From the NCBI RefSeq assembly GCF_024166365.1, contig NC_064830.1:87662721-87726720 (forward strand): a stretch of DNA of 64,000 nt, written 5' to 3'. The position numbers and the translations under genes were made by a program. The notes under the pieces are model-generated. The model did not search any database. It was not told where the DNA came from and saw only the letters and a list, made by a program, of their open reading frames with translations. The stretch's first letter is position 1. Each line of letters begins with the position of its first letter. Positions 10,941 through 21,261 of the stretch are shown one piece after another. This DNA comes from Elephas maximus indicus. Taxonomy: Eukaryota > Chordata > Mammalia > Proboscidea > Elephantidae.

Positions 10941-11476
10941 CAGCGGTGTCGCTAGGGTTAGTGTCACCCCCCGCCATGGACTTTCTCCCATATCAGACCA
11001 TAAAGAATCTTCAGTAATGTTTTTGTATAATGTTACTGGTAAATCATAATCCCTGTATGTCACTCCTTCTTTACCTTTAATTACTACTTCATTCACAAAA
11101 AGATTATTGATATAGGTTCACAAATCCTACTTACCAAATATTATAGCTAAAACACCAGAAAATTTGACAAAATCAGCAACAGTAAAAACAACCAGCAGCT
11201 ACGAAAACAACAGCACGTGCTTGTAAGACATGCAGAGGAAGCCACATGATTCCAGGAGTCATTGTGATTGGGTAATAATGACACCTCTAACTGGGCACAT
11301 TAGAAGGTTCAAAGGTAAATTAGCATAGTTTTAGCCGATGCATGTGAGCTGAGCTTATGAAAACTGTTTTTGTTGTTACAACTAACTATAAGGTATTTTT
11401 ATAGACAGTCATTTTGGTGTCACCCCCTCTGACAGTGTCACCCAGTGTGGTCCTTACCCCCCAAGTGACACCACTG
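10941..11476. mobile_element. Non-autonomous hAT DNA transposon with perfect 8-bp target duplication
   Basis: A 536-bp element bounded by imperfect terminal inverted repeats: CAGCGGTGTCGCT at the left and, read inward from the right, CAGTGGTGTCACT. The direct flanks are identical, TGCAAGAC at 10,933-10,940 and 11,477-11,484. An 8-bp duplication plus CAGNGG termini is diagnostic of the hAT superfamily. GTGTCACCC-type words repeat just inside both ends, as subterminal transposase-binding motifs often do. No transposase is encoded. Confidence 0.88.
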
Positions 11477-11949
11477 TGCAAGACTGAAAAGTATCAGAGG
11501 CTTAGGGCATAAGTAACGGACTCTAGAAGGCAGAATAACTCGAGTGTGTTGGTGGGAGTATCTTTGAAATGATCCACCATGGTAGAGGAGACACAGAGAG
11601 GAAGGAGGGAAAGTGCTGACAAATAGAAGAAAGAGAAGGAGTATAGTTACCAGAGGTCTCAATGAATGGATCAGGTTCAAGAGGAATAAATAGAGAGCAA
11701 GAATTGGAGTTCAGGGTGAGGGAATGATCCACACAAGGTGAGTATCCAGCCTCAGTATGACTTTACACTAATTAGACAACCCATTCTCTAGTTGGTTCAA
11801 TGAGCATCGATTAGGACCTTGGTTGTGCCAGACATTGGGTTGTCTGCTGCAGGGCATCTCTGATAGTTCAAAATTCTTCTGAAAGCTGCCCCTAAAAGGT
11901 ATGAGATTTTAGAGAGTTACATTTTTTTTTTTTTTACACGTACGTAAAG

Positions 11950-12250
11950 TTGTTGAGTACGAGGGAGATGACCAAGGCCTTAGGGAAGCTTCAGGCCAAA
12001 CCGTGTGCTAAGGAGGTTGTGGTCTTTCACCTGAAGAGCATAGATGCTATTGGAGGTGAAGTGATGGGATCAGATTTGTATTTCAGAAAAAGATCTTATG
12101 TATATCCGTTCTTCTCAAATATACTTGGAACAATTACAGAAATTGACTATGTACCTGGCCACAAAGGAAGTCTTGATGAATTCCAAAGAATCTACAGACC
12201 ACATTCACTAACCACAGCGCAGTGAAATTAAAAGTCAGCAACCAGAGAAA
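11950..12250 (+). pseudogene. Old L1 ORF2 piece with an unidentified 5' part
   Basis: A 91-codon frame (11,950-12,225). From about residue 50 on it reads FFSNILGTITEID, then GHKGSLDEFQ, which is the end of the L1 ORF2 endonuclease. The first 45 or so residues (MLSTREMTKALGKLQ...) are not L1 that I recognise. It is a chimera of repeat and unknown sequence, and probably not a gene. 11,485-11,940 holds nothing clear. Confidence 0.5.
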
Positions 12251-12559
12251 CCTATACAACACATAGATGACTGAAATAAGTAAATGCAGTTGCTTCTAAG
12301 AAGGAGACATAGAGATGGGATAAATTTTTTTTAACCATGTACGTACATACATACTTTACCTATGAAAAATAAGATTAAAAATTATAAATGAACATTTAAG
12401 TCTTATTAAGCTGGGTGATGTGTACCTGAGTGTTACACAGGTGTTCATTATATTAATTTTTATACTTTTTGTATGTTGATTTTATAATACATTTTTTAAA
12501 AGAAAAAGAATATACATTTAGAAACTGAAAAATACATTTGGATCAAAAAGAAAACCAAT

Positions 12560-13140
12560 ATGGAAATTACTGTATTTAGATATGAATTGACAATAAAAGC
12601 CTGACATCAAAGCTTGCTGGGTACTGCAAAAGCAGTAATTAGAGGGGGAATTTATAGCCTTAAGTGTACTTATTGCAATACAAGAAAACAAAATTTAAAG
12701 CAGCTAATTTAGGAGGTAGAAAAATAACTAAATTAACCCAGAGAAAGCAGAAGGAAGGAAGTAACAATAAAGATAAAAGCAGAAATGAGTAAAATAGAAA
12801 ACAAAAAAGAGTTAATTCTGGAAACCAAAAGCTGGTGTTCAGTTAAAGACTAATAAAATAGGCAAATTTCTGGTAAGATTGATCAAGAAAATGATACGAA
12901 TGAGTAATATTATAAACAGTGAAAAGGGCACAACAGTAAAAATTTTAGAAATCATAAGAACACTTTTATGCCAATACATTGGAAAATCTACATGAATGGG
13001 GCAATTTTCAAGAAGAATACAAATTATAAAACGTGGCCTAAAAATAAGTATACCAATAATCATAAATAAAATTTAAATGATGTAGATCTACTCCAACTCC
13101 CAAAGTGCCCAGGCCCAGACGGTTTTAAAAAGGCTATCCT
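12560..13140 (+). mobile_element. Old L1 ORF2 segment
   Basis: It has the L1 block GCAGTAATTAGAGGGGGAAT with TTTATAGCCTTAAGTG, then AAACCAAAAGCTGGTG. Its continuation up to CCCAGGCCCAGACGGTTT corresponds to the start of the reverse transcriptase. It lies in L1 order with the piece at 11,950. Confidence 0.7.
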
Positions 13141-13149
13141 ACGCAGACT

Positions 13150-13665
13150 ACACCTGAATATGAACAAGATAAAGAGAGCCACACTCTATGAGGCTAGCCT
13201 TAATCTTGGTACCAAAACCAAAACAGCAAAATTAAAACATTAGGTCCATCTCTATTACAAAAGTTGAGTCTATCCATGTCTTGGTTAAATGTCATCCTAC
13301 CAGACTAAATGGCACTGGGTTTTACCAGACTTACTGGTCTGACAGAGACTTGAGAAACCCCGAGAATATGGCCCCGAATACCCTTATAGCTCAGTAATGA
13401 AGTCACTCCTGAGGTTCACCCTTCAGCCAAAGATTAGACAGGCCCATAAAACAAAATGAGACTAAATGGGCACACCAGCTCAGGGGCAAGGACAAGAAGG
13501 CAGGTGGGGACAAGAAAACTGGTAACCAGGAACCCAGGGTCAAGAAGGGGAGAGTGTTGACATGTCATGGTGGGGCAACCAACGTCACAAAACAATATGT
13601 GTATTAATTGTTTAATGAGAAACTAATTTTCTCTGTAAATCTTCATCTAAAATACAATTTTAAAT
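13150..13665 (+). repeat. L1-type 3' end, family B, most complete copy
   Basis: Contains GTAATGAAGTCACTCC, GGGCACACCAGCTCAGG, GAGTGTTGACATGTCATG and a TTAATTGTTTAATGAGAAAC stretch before an A-rich end. Pieces of the same sequence recur at 3,610, 63,306, 63,715 (minus) and 63,890. The class is inferred from position and A-rich tail, and from my memory of elephant L1 3' ends. Confidence 0.55.
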
Positions 13666-13679
13666 AAAACCTTGGAACT

Positions 13680-14345
13680 TCCCCAGTGACTGAAGTGTCT
13701 TTGATGAGGCTTCTAGACCACAGCTTAGGGTTTACGCTAATAAGGTGACTCAGGTGGGGGCTGGCTGGTCCAGAAAGACAACAAATGATATGGGAGGTGG
13801 GGGAGCATGATTGCCAATAAATCATGACTGTATAATGAAACCCCAGTGAAGTCTCTGGACACAGAAACCCCCTAGGCTTCCTGGTTGGTGAAAGACATGG
13901 ATGTGAATGGGGGGGTATCTCATGTTTTTGGGGACACGGAAGCTTCTTGTTGCGAACCCTCCCAGACCTTGCTGTAGGCATCTCTTCATTTATATCCTTT
14001 TTCCTATAATAAAATCGTAATCTTAACGTATAGGACTTTTTGTGTGCTCCGAAGTGAGGGGGGCTGGGCATACCTGAGCTTACAGCTGGTATGCTGAAGG
14101 AGTAGAAGGAACCCCTGAATTTATAGCCAGCAGGTCAGAAGTGAGGGGGGCCCTGGAGACTTCAGAGCTTATGGCTGGCATCCTGAAGGGCTAGTGGGAA
14201 AACCCATAACTTGTAGCCAGCAGGTCAGCTGGTGTCTTAGGTCTTGGGCAGACTCCGCAGTCTAGAGGGCTACATCCTTTAACTTGTGAGGTCTGACCTA
14301 GCTCTGGGCGGTTGGAGTCAGAGGAAGAATTGCTGCATGCGCAGC
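13680..14345 (+). mobile_element. LTR-like element with internal tandem duplication
   Basis: It has a CCTATAATAAAATCG poly(A)-signal region near 14,006, followed by the kind of 3' part seen in endogenous retroviral LTRs. Within it, 14,051-14,137 and 14,138-14,227 are tandem copies, both starting GAAGTGAGGGGGG and ending TAGCCAGCAGGTCA. Termini and target duplication are not visible. The class is uncertain. Confidence 0.5.
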
Positions 14346-14370
14346 TGGCGTGGGAACAGAGGGGTTAGAG

Positions 14371-14396
14371 TCATTCTGATTAACTAATCAGAATGA
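14371..14396. repeat. Perfect 12-bp inverted repeat
   Basis: TCATTCTGATTA, a 2-bp AC spacer, then TAATCAGAATGA. It follows the LTR-like element directly. Confidence 0.9.
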
Positions 14397-14589
14397 ATAG
14401 ACTAAATTGAGTCCATTCCTACAGTTCAGTGTCAGAAAAATGGGATTTTTTTTCCATACCACGTATCAAAAGAATATTTCTTCCAAAAGAGGAAAGTTGG
14501 AAATAAAAATGACAAAAAGATATCAATCCCCTCTCCCCATGAGAATGACAAAATGTTGCTGAGGATGAGGGGAGACCAGCATTCTTATA

Positions 14590-14758
14590 TAAACCAAAAC
14601 CAAACCCATTGCCATCGAGTTGATTCTGACTCATGGAGACTCTCCCTATAGGACAGAGTAGACCTGCCCCATAGGGTTACCAGGGAGCGCCTGGTGAATT
14701 CAAACTGCTGACCTTTTGGTCAGCAGCCATAGCTCTTAATACTCTACCAGGGCTTCCG
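14590..14758 (-). mobile_element. AfroSINE, subtype S (array copy 1)
   Basis: Complete reverse copy from AACCAAAACCAAACCCATTG to ACCAGGGCTTCC. First of four same-orientation copies up to 15,251. Confidence 0.9.
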
Positions 14759-14778
14759 TATTCTTTTATACGTATGTA

Positions 14779-14942
14779 AAAGAAAACCAAGCCCATTGCT
14801 GTCAAGTCAATTCTGACTCATAGTGACCCTATAGGACAGAGTAGAACTGCCCCATAGAGTTTCCAAGGAGTGGCTGGTGGATTCAAACTCCTGACCTTTT
14901 GGTTAGCAGCCAAGCTCTTAATCGCTGCACCACCAGGGCTCC
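14779..14942 (-). mobile_element. AfroSINE, subtype S (array copy 2)
   Basis: Complete reverse copy, only about 20 bp after copy 1, ending CACCACCAGGGCTCC. Confidence 0.9.
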
Positions 14943-14950
14943 TATGTATG

Positions 14951-15088
14951 CATAACACATTGCCATGAAGTCGATTCTGACTCACAGCAAGAACTGCCCC
15001 ATAGAGTTTCCAAGGACCGCCTAGCGTATTTGAACTGCCAACATTTTGGTTAGCAGACATAGCACTTAACCACTACGCCACTAGGGTA
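14951..15088 (-). mobile_element. AfroSINE, subtype S with internal deletion (array copy 3)
   Basis: Reverse copy missing about 25 bp between GACTCACAGCA and AGAACTGCCCC. Confidence 0.88.
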
Positions 15089-15100
15089 TATATGTATACC

Positions 15101-15251
15101 TAGTGCTGTCAAGTCGATTCCGACTCATAGCGACCCTATAGGACAGAGTAGAACTGCCCTATCGAGTTTCCAAGGAGCTCCTGGTGGATTCGAACTGCCA
15201 GCCCTTTGGTCAGCAGCTGTAGCACTTAACCACTACACCTCCAGGGTTTCC
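15101..15251 (-). mobile_element. AfroSINE, subtype S (array copy 4)
   Basis: Reverse copy with GTCAAGTCGATTCCGACTC and an intact head. It has the fewest differences of the four. Confidence 0.9.
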
Positions 15252-15254
15252 ATA

Positions 15255-15910
15255 TATGTATGGTGGGTTGTAAACGTTACGGTCTCTTTGGGGAGCAATT
15301 TGGTGTCACTGAAATTGAGAATGCTCATCCTGCAATACCACTTCTAGGAACTTAACTGGAGAAAACCTCCCTTGTGCACATAAGGACATTTGCTGCGATA
15401 TTGTTGGCGATAGAGGAAAATATGAAAACATTCTAAACATCCACCAATAAGGAAATGAAAAAGCAAAATGTTCAGGGATGGCCCACCATATAAAATTTAA
15501 AGGAATGAATTATCTCCCAAGTATCTACATGGATAAATCTTGAAAGCACAGGGCGGAAGGACAAAAAAAAAAAAAAAAAGCAAGACATAAAGAGGCTGCA
15601 GCAGGATTGCTATCTATGCAAAGCTACTGAGATGCAGTACAGTATTATATATTTCCAAAAGATAAATATGTGCATATAAAATATTTTCTGTTTAAGGATT
15701 GGGACCCAGAACCCGGTGCCGTCGATTGGGAAGACGGTCATAAAATTCAAAATGGAGAATTTGCTAGACTTGAGGATAAGGGAAAAGGGGACTGGGAGGG
15801 GGTATCTATTAAAGGGGTCCTGAGATTTATCTGGAATGTTCTAATGTTATATGAAAACTATAAAAACTATGTATTCATATAGTGTTTGTGTAATTTTTCA
15901 AATATTAACT
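15255..15910 (+). mobile_element. Old L1 3' ORF2 remnant
   Basis: The blocks GGAGCAATTTGG, ATACCACTTCTAGGA and ACATCCACCAATAAGG follow the order of the L1 ORF2 C-terminus. An A-run lies at 15,563. Confidence 0.55.
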
Positions 15911-15964
15911 CTAAAAAAGGGATAGAGGCAAACATGTCTAAAGGTTAACGATAGTTAATGCTAG

Positions 15965-16026
15965 GTAGTGGTCTCTGTGAGTCAGAAATGACTCCACAGC
16001 GATGGGTTTGGTTTTCTTGGTTTTTA
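15965..16026 (+). mobile_element. AfroSINE 3' fragment
   Basis: Only the tail GTGAGTCAGAAATGACTCC and GATGGGTTTGGTTTTC remain. 16,030-17,080 holds no feature I recognise apart from T-runs. Confidence 0.7.
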
Positions 16027-17084
16027 GTGGGAAAATGGATGATTGTCGTTTTTTTTTTTTTCAATTGTACTTTTTATTTTTTTTAATTTTCCAATAGGAA
16101 GAAGGCAAATATGAAAAAGAATGAAAAGTATTTTCTTTTTTTAAGTACATGGCAATAAATGCAGAAGACAGGGGAGAGTAGAGACCAGGCTCTGCCATTC
16201 ACCCAGATCAAACCGTTTTTATTCTTTCTTCATAATCCTCTTTAGCCCTCTGTCTACTCATATAATTTTTAGATTTGTTTAATTTTAAGTTTGAGCCGGT
16301 GGAGGTGATGAGCTGGCAAAGCAGAAAGAAAAATTGATACGATTTTACTCATTACTCCTCTTAAAAGGATAGTGAGAATCCCCAAAGGGACAACCTTAAT
16401 AATGATTCCGAAACTTAAACTCAGTTGAAGACTCAAACTCTGGGTTAATTTGTTAGCATCGGCAAAAGCGGTAAACCAGCCACTTTTTATGCCTCTGAAC
16501 CTGGGAAGGCAAGCATTGTTCCAGTTCTAACGCCTTTAGCATCAAGGTGGGTCCCTTTGGAAATGTGTGAAGCTCAGCAGACCAAGGTTGGAGCCTCATT
16601 GTTGTGTAGGTTGAGCATCCTATTAGTTGAAGCTTCCTGGATGTGTTAGTTTCATGAACTTCTGCTTTTTTTTTTTTTTTCCTCCCTTTATTTCTCTAAG
16701 ATAAGGCTCGCAAGCATAATTATGGCTTTCCTGTGGGATAGTTACGGGACCTTGATGGGTTTGTTTTGGTTTTTCTGTGTCATATTTGGAAAACCAGAGG
16801 TTCCCCATGTAACCTAATGGAAAGGTGCCAGCAATAAATTACCTGCCTAGCTCTCAGTGGCATACTGTCTGGTGGCACCAAAGTGTCACTTGCCTCATCG
16901 GCAGATTGTATTGCCAGGTCATATTTCTCAAAGTCCATATTACCAACCAAAAATTTAAACGTACTCAATTAGTAAGCATGCATTCCCATACTGAAAACAC
17001 ATGCCATCAAAAAATAATAATAATAATGAGAAAAAGTGTGGTAACGAAAGGGTTTTAAGAAATATGCACACAGCTAAGGGCAGT

Positions 17085-17290
17085 GTGGAGTCCCTGGATG
17101 GAGCAAATGGTTAAATGCTCAGCTAGTAACCAAAAGATTGGCAGTTCTAATCCACCCAGATGCACCTCAAAAGAAAGGCCTGTGATCTACTTCCAAAGGG
17201 TCACAGCCGTTGAAAAGTATGGAGCGAAGTCCTGCTCAAAAACACATGGGGTCGCCATGAGTTGAAATCGACTCCACAGCAACTAAGTAA
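17085..17290 (+). mobile_element. AfroSINE, subtype G
   Basis: Head GGAGTCCCTGGATGG, internal AAAGGCCTGTGATCTACTTC, and tail GGGTCGCCATGAGTTG. Confidence 0.85.
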
Positions 17291-17300
17291 AAGGCAGTAT

Positions 17301-17556
17301 GGAGGGCAGTAGTGGCTCAGTGGTGGTATTCTCACCTTCTCTAAGGAAGACACAGGCTTGACGCCCAGCCTCAAGTGTAGCCACCACTCATCTGTCTTAT
17401 CTGTCACCGTAGGCTTGCGTGTTGCTGTGATACTGAACACATTTCAGCACAGCTTCCAGACTAAGACAGACTAGGAAGAAAAGCTTGGTGATCTACTTTG
17501 GAAAATCAGCCAATGGTGCAATCTCATTGTGCACGGGACAGCTAACAAGAACAACA
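17301..17556 (+). mobile_element. tRNA-Gly-derived SINE, distinct from AfroSINE
   Basis: The head GTAGTGGCTCAGTGGTGG with TATTCTCACCTT resembles tRNA-Gly. TGGCTCAGTGG (17,313-17,323) is an exact RNA polymerase III A box, while the B box (GGCTTGACGCC) is degraded. The body has GGCTTGCGTGTTGCTGTGAT, and the end is CAGCTAACAAGAACAACA. This ending is RTE-like and differs from the usual AfroSINE end. Confidence 0.75.
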
Positions 17557-17691
17557 GAGGCGGTGTAGACTGTTAAGCCTTTCACCAAGAGCCCAGGCAC
17601 GAAGATTATGTACTAAGACCAAGTAATTCCACTTCTGGAAATCTACCTGGGGAAATAATCGGAGGTGCAGACGAAGGTTAATACACGTAAG

Positions 17692-18192
17692 TATCACGGA
17701 TTGAATTGTGTCCCCCCAAAATATCTGTCAGCTTGGCTAGGTCATGATTCTCAGTATTGTAAGATTGTCTACCATATTGTCATCTGATGTGATTTCCCTA
17801 TGTGTTGTAAATCCTATCACTATGATGTAATTGAGATGGATTAGTGGCAGTTATATAGATGAGGTCTACAAGATTAGATAGAGTCTTAAGCCAATCTCTT
17901 TTGAGATATAAAAGAGAGAAGCAAGCAGAGAGATATGGGGACCTCATGCCACCAAGAAGGCAGTGCCGGGAGCGGAGCTCATGCTTTGGACCTGAGGTCC
18001 CTGTGCTGAGATGCTCCCAGACCAACGGAAGACTGATGTATCACAAGGACCTTCCTCCAGAGCCAACAGAGACAGAGCTAATGCCCTGAGCTTGGACTTG
18101 TAGCCTACTAGACTGTGAAAGAATGAATTTCTCTTTGTTGAAGTCATCCATTTGTGGTATTTCTGTTGTGGCAGCACTGGATGACTAAGACA
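17692..18192 (+). mobile_element. Solo LTR (ERVL/MaLR-type) with perfect 5-bp target duplication
   Basis: A 501-bp LTR ending GATGACTAAGACA, flanked by GTAAG at 17,687-17,691 and 18,193-18,197. The first dinucleotide is TA instead of TG. The same family occurs inverted at 40,166, 43,535 and 48,543. A 5-bp duplication fits ERVL/MaLR elements. No internal retroviral genes are present. Confidence 0.85.
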
Positions 18193-18206
18193 GTAAGGAA
18201 ATGCAT

Positions 18207-18365
18207 CATAAAACCCATTACTGTCAAGTTGATTCCAACTCATCATGACGGTACAGGACAGGGTAGAACTGCCCCGTAGGGTTTTCAATGAGCAGCTGTT
18301 GGATTAGAACTGCTGACCTTTTCAGTTAACAGCCAAGCTCTTAACCACTGAACCACCAGGGCTCC
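18207..18365 (-). mobile_element. AfroSINE, subtype S
   Basis: Complete reverse copy with TGTCAAGTTGATTCC and ACTGAACCACCAGGGCTCC. It lies 14 bp after the LTR. 18,690-19,036 is AT-rich with nothing recognised. Confidence 0.88.
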
Positions 18366-19036
18366 AGAAGTGCATCACAGAGTTAATTAAATCAGAGAAA
18401 AATAGAAACAACCGAAATGTCTCCAAGTGGGCAGAAAGGAGGATGAATAAAAATTCTGTGGAATATTATGTAGCCTAAAAATCATGTTTTCAAAGAATAC
18501 TTAAAGGTGGTAGTGGGGGAGAGGGGAATCCCATAATTCAGAATATTTCAAAGAGAATGAGTGAGAAGGTTAGAAAAACGTACACCGAACTATTATCAGT
18601 GGAGACCTCTGATTGGTGGGCTTGTGGATAATTTTTTTCTTTTTTCTTTTGTCACTTTCTTGTATTTCCAACTTCTCTCCAATGAACATGTCTTATTTTA
18701 TGGTCACAAAAATGTCATTTTTCAAAATCATTTTAGTCTACATGATCATTAAGATTTTAAGGTAATGGTATTATATATTATTATATCACAGCCTTATTTA
18801 TCCAACATTATCTGAGAATTAAGTTATACGGAAGCAAATTTTCCATATAACTAGATTAGCCCTCCAAGCACCAGTGTTTAGAAAGGTTTTTTTTTTCCAT
18901 ATTAATAATTCTAAAATGTATACTTATCTGCCTTCTTAAGCAAGCAGTGTTTTTTCCTGATAAACACAAGAATATCTTTGAGGACGAAGACAATGTCTAG
19001 GGCTTTTACACAAAATACCCCAAGACTATCATGAGT

Positions 19037-19208
19037 TTGGAGCCCTGATGGTGCAGTGATTAAGCGCTCAGCGACTAACCAAAAGGTTGGCAGTTCAAAT
19101 CCACCAGATGCTCCTTGGAAACCCTACGGGTCCGTTTTACTCTGTCCTGTGTGGTCTGTACGAGTCGGAATGGACTCTAGAGCAAGGGGTTTGGGTTTTT
19201 TGGTTTTG
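19037..19208 (+). mobile_element. AfroSINE, subtype S
   Basis: Complete copy from TTTGGAGCCCTGATGG to GGTTTGGGTTTTTTGG. Confidence 0.9.
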
Positions 19209-19664
19209 ATGGTGAGTTTAATTCTAAGATCAGCTTTTCAAAATATTTCCGTCTACTTCCCACTGGCAGGCTACCAGCAGTCCTTATCTCTTCTTGTAAT
19301 TGTCTTAGTTTAGTGTCCTCTGGCTGAGCAAACAGATGGCCAGTCTTGATAGAAAAGTGGTCAAAAAAAAAAAAAAAAGATCAGTAAGGGTCGCAAGTTT
19401 TAGTATGCAGAATTTGTTTCATTTTAGCTTCTCAAACCTCTGTTTTGCCTATTTCTGTATTCTTGCCTACAGTATTTTCTAGAAATGCAGTGAAGTTACC
19501 AGAGAAGTGATCTCAGATAAGATACAAGTTAATAGCGATTTCCTGACTGACTTACAGAAAACAGATGAAAGGTTGAATTCTCCCCAAATTCAGTAAGGTT
19601 CCAAGAAAATCTTTTAAGAGTTCTTGCATTGCAGTGGTTCTTTTCACACCAGGAATAAAATATA

Positions 19665-19800
19665 TAAATGCTCTTCCAAGTATGATCCACGGACAAGCAG
19701 GCATCTAAGACCTACTGACCCAGAATCTGCATTTTACCAGTGTCCCTGTGGATCACGCATGTGAGAATTTGAGATGTGCTGACCTGTAACACACTTAACA
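19665..19800. repeat. MER5-like hAT remnant
   Basis: Resembles the middle of MER5 (CCTACTGACCCAGAATCTGC, then GATCACGCATGTGAGAATTT). Diverged. 19,210-19,660 has nothing recognised. Confidence 0.5.
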
Positions 19801-19824
19801 TTTATTCACATTTCCCACATTCCA

Positions 19825-19982
19825 TGGAAACTGCCGTGGCGTAGTGGTTAAGAGCTACGGCTGCTAACCAAAAGGTCAACGGTTTGAATACACCAGGTGC
19901 TCCTTGGAAACCGTATGGGGCAGTTCTACTCTGCCCTATCAGGTGACTATGAGTCCGAATCAACTTGACGGCAAAGGGTTCA
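19825..19982 (+). mobile_element. AfroSINE, subtype S
   Basis: Complete copy from GGAAACTGCCGTGG to GACGGCAAAGGGTTC. Confidence 0.9.
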
Positions 19983-20489
19983 TTTCATTCGTTCACATTC
20001 CGTGCTCTTCGAGATTATTCCAACAAAAACATTTCTCTTTCTTCTCTATCTCTCTTCTCTCATTGGGAGCCAGTTGGAAACTATTTTCACTTTCCAAGTG
20101 TTTCTTGTAAAACGGGCAAAAATGGAGAATTCCCTCATCTACATGGTTCTTCATTATTGGTCTAGTACTTTTTAGTCCTGGGTCACTTTTTTCTGATTTA
20201 ATAATTATTTATTCCTTTGGGAGCAATAGACATAAATAGTCCCAAATTGCTGCTTCTCCCTTTGTCTACAATAAAATGTTATACACCAGGGTTGGGGGAA
20301 GGAGGCTAAAAGCTATGTATAGTGACTGTCATCACTTAAGAGCTCAGTGAATAGTTGTCATTCCGACGTTTCAAAAGTATTTTACTCTTCTTCATTATTT
20401 AAATCTTTTTTCAAGGTTTCGAAGTTATGACAACCTATTACATTAAGATTGAAAAATATGAATATACCACCTTCATCATAAAAATACCA

Positions 20490-20646
20490 ACCAAAAAAAC
20501 CAAATCCGTTGCCATCGAGCTGCTTCTGACTCATTGCAACTCTATAGGATAGACTAGAACCGCCCCATAGGGTTTCCAAGGAACAGCTGGTAGATTCAAA
20601 GTGCTGACTTTTTGGTTGGTAGCCAAGCTCTTAGCCACTGTGCCAT
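20490..20646 (-). mobile_element. AfroSINE, subtype S
   Basis: Complete reverse copy from CCAAAAAAACCAAATCC to CACTGTGCCATCTC. 19,985-20,490 and 20,650-21,260 hold nothing recognised. Confidence 0.88.
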
Positions 20647-21261
20647 CTCTTTTCTTTGAAACCTGCTGTGTGTTTTACACTCATGGCACATCTCTAATTC
20701 AGGCTGGCTACATTTCAGGTCATCAGGAGCCATGTGTGGCTTGTGACTACCACATGGGATCCCACAGGTCTAAGGCAAAAAAGTTGTGAAATGGTAAAGG
20801 AGGCAGAGAGAAGAGCCCAGAAAAAGGCACAGAGGTGGGACGGAGCACAGTGTGTTTTAGGATTGGAAAGAGGAGAAGAAGGCAAGGTGAGAGGGGCAGG
20901 ACTTTTAAGTCTCATTTGAAAAACTCACTCGAAAATGGATTTGGAAATCACAGTTGAAAATAAATTATTTAGTTGACTCATCAAATTCTTCATTTTCGTT
21001 TAATTTCTGCATCCGTCCTAACAAATATTTATCAAGAGCCTGAGAAAGCAAGAATCGGGCAACTTGATTGATGGCTCTACTCATACTGTATCCAAAGGGG
21101 GAGGGATAGTTCATCAAAATGAAATCAGTGTGCTGTTCAGCCAGAACGGAGGGAGGGTAAATGCAGAACATTAAGTAAAACCACATCCCTGCTCCAGAGC
21201 TGGTCAAATCCTCAACTACTCAGTTGACAAAAGTTGTTTTGCTTATTTATTTTTTAAATAA

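Larger units (their letters stand above)
17560..18690 (+). mobile_element. Old L1/HAL1-like 3' remnant split by an LTR and a SINE
   Basis: Low-similarity L1-like blocks flank the LTR at 17,692: AATTCCACTTCTGGAAATCT before it, AACAACCGAAATGTC and GGAATATTATGTAGCC after it. The order is consistent with one element. Confidence 0.45.

Noticed and set aside
13680..14345. Endogenous retrovirus with genes
   Set aside because: Only LTR-like sequence is present. No retroviral coding region is visible nearby.
15560..15580. A-runs and T-runs (for example 15,563, 16,664, 31,421, 41,022) as regulatory sites
   Set aside because: They are tails of retrotransposons or simple low-complexity DNA.
17301..17380. 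A tRNA-Gly gene
   Set aside because: Only the head resembles tRNA. The B box is degraded and the sequence continues as a SINE body. The AfroSINE heads were rejected as tRNA genes for the same reason.
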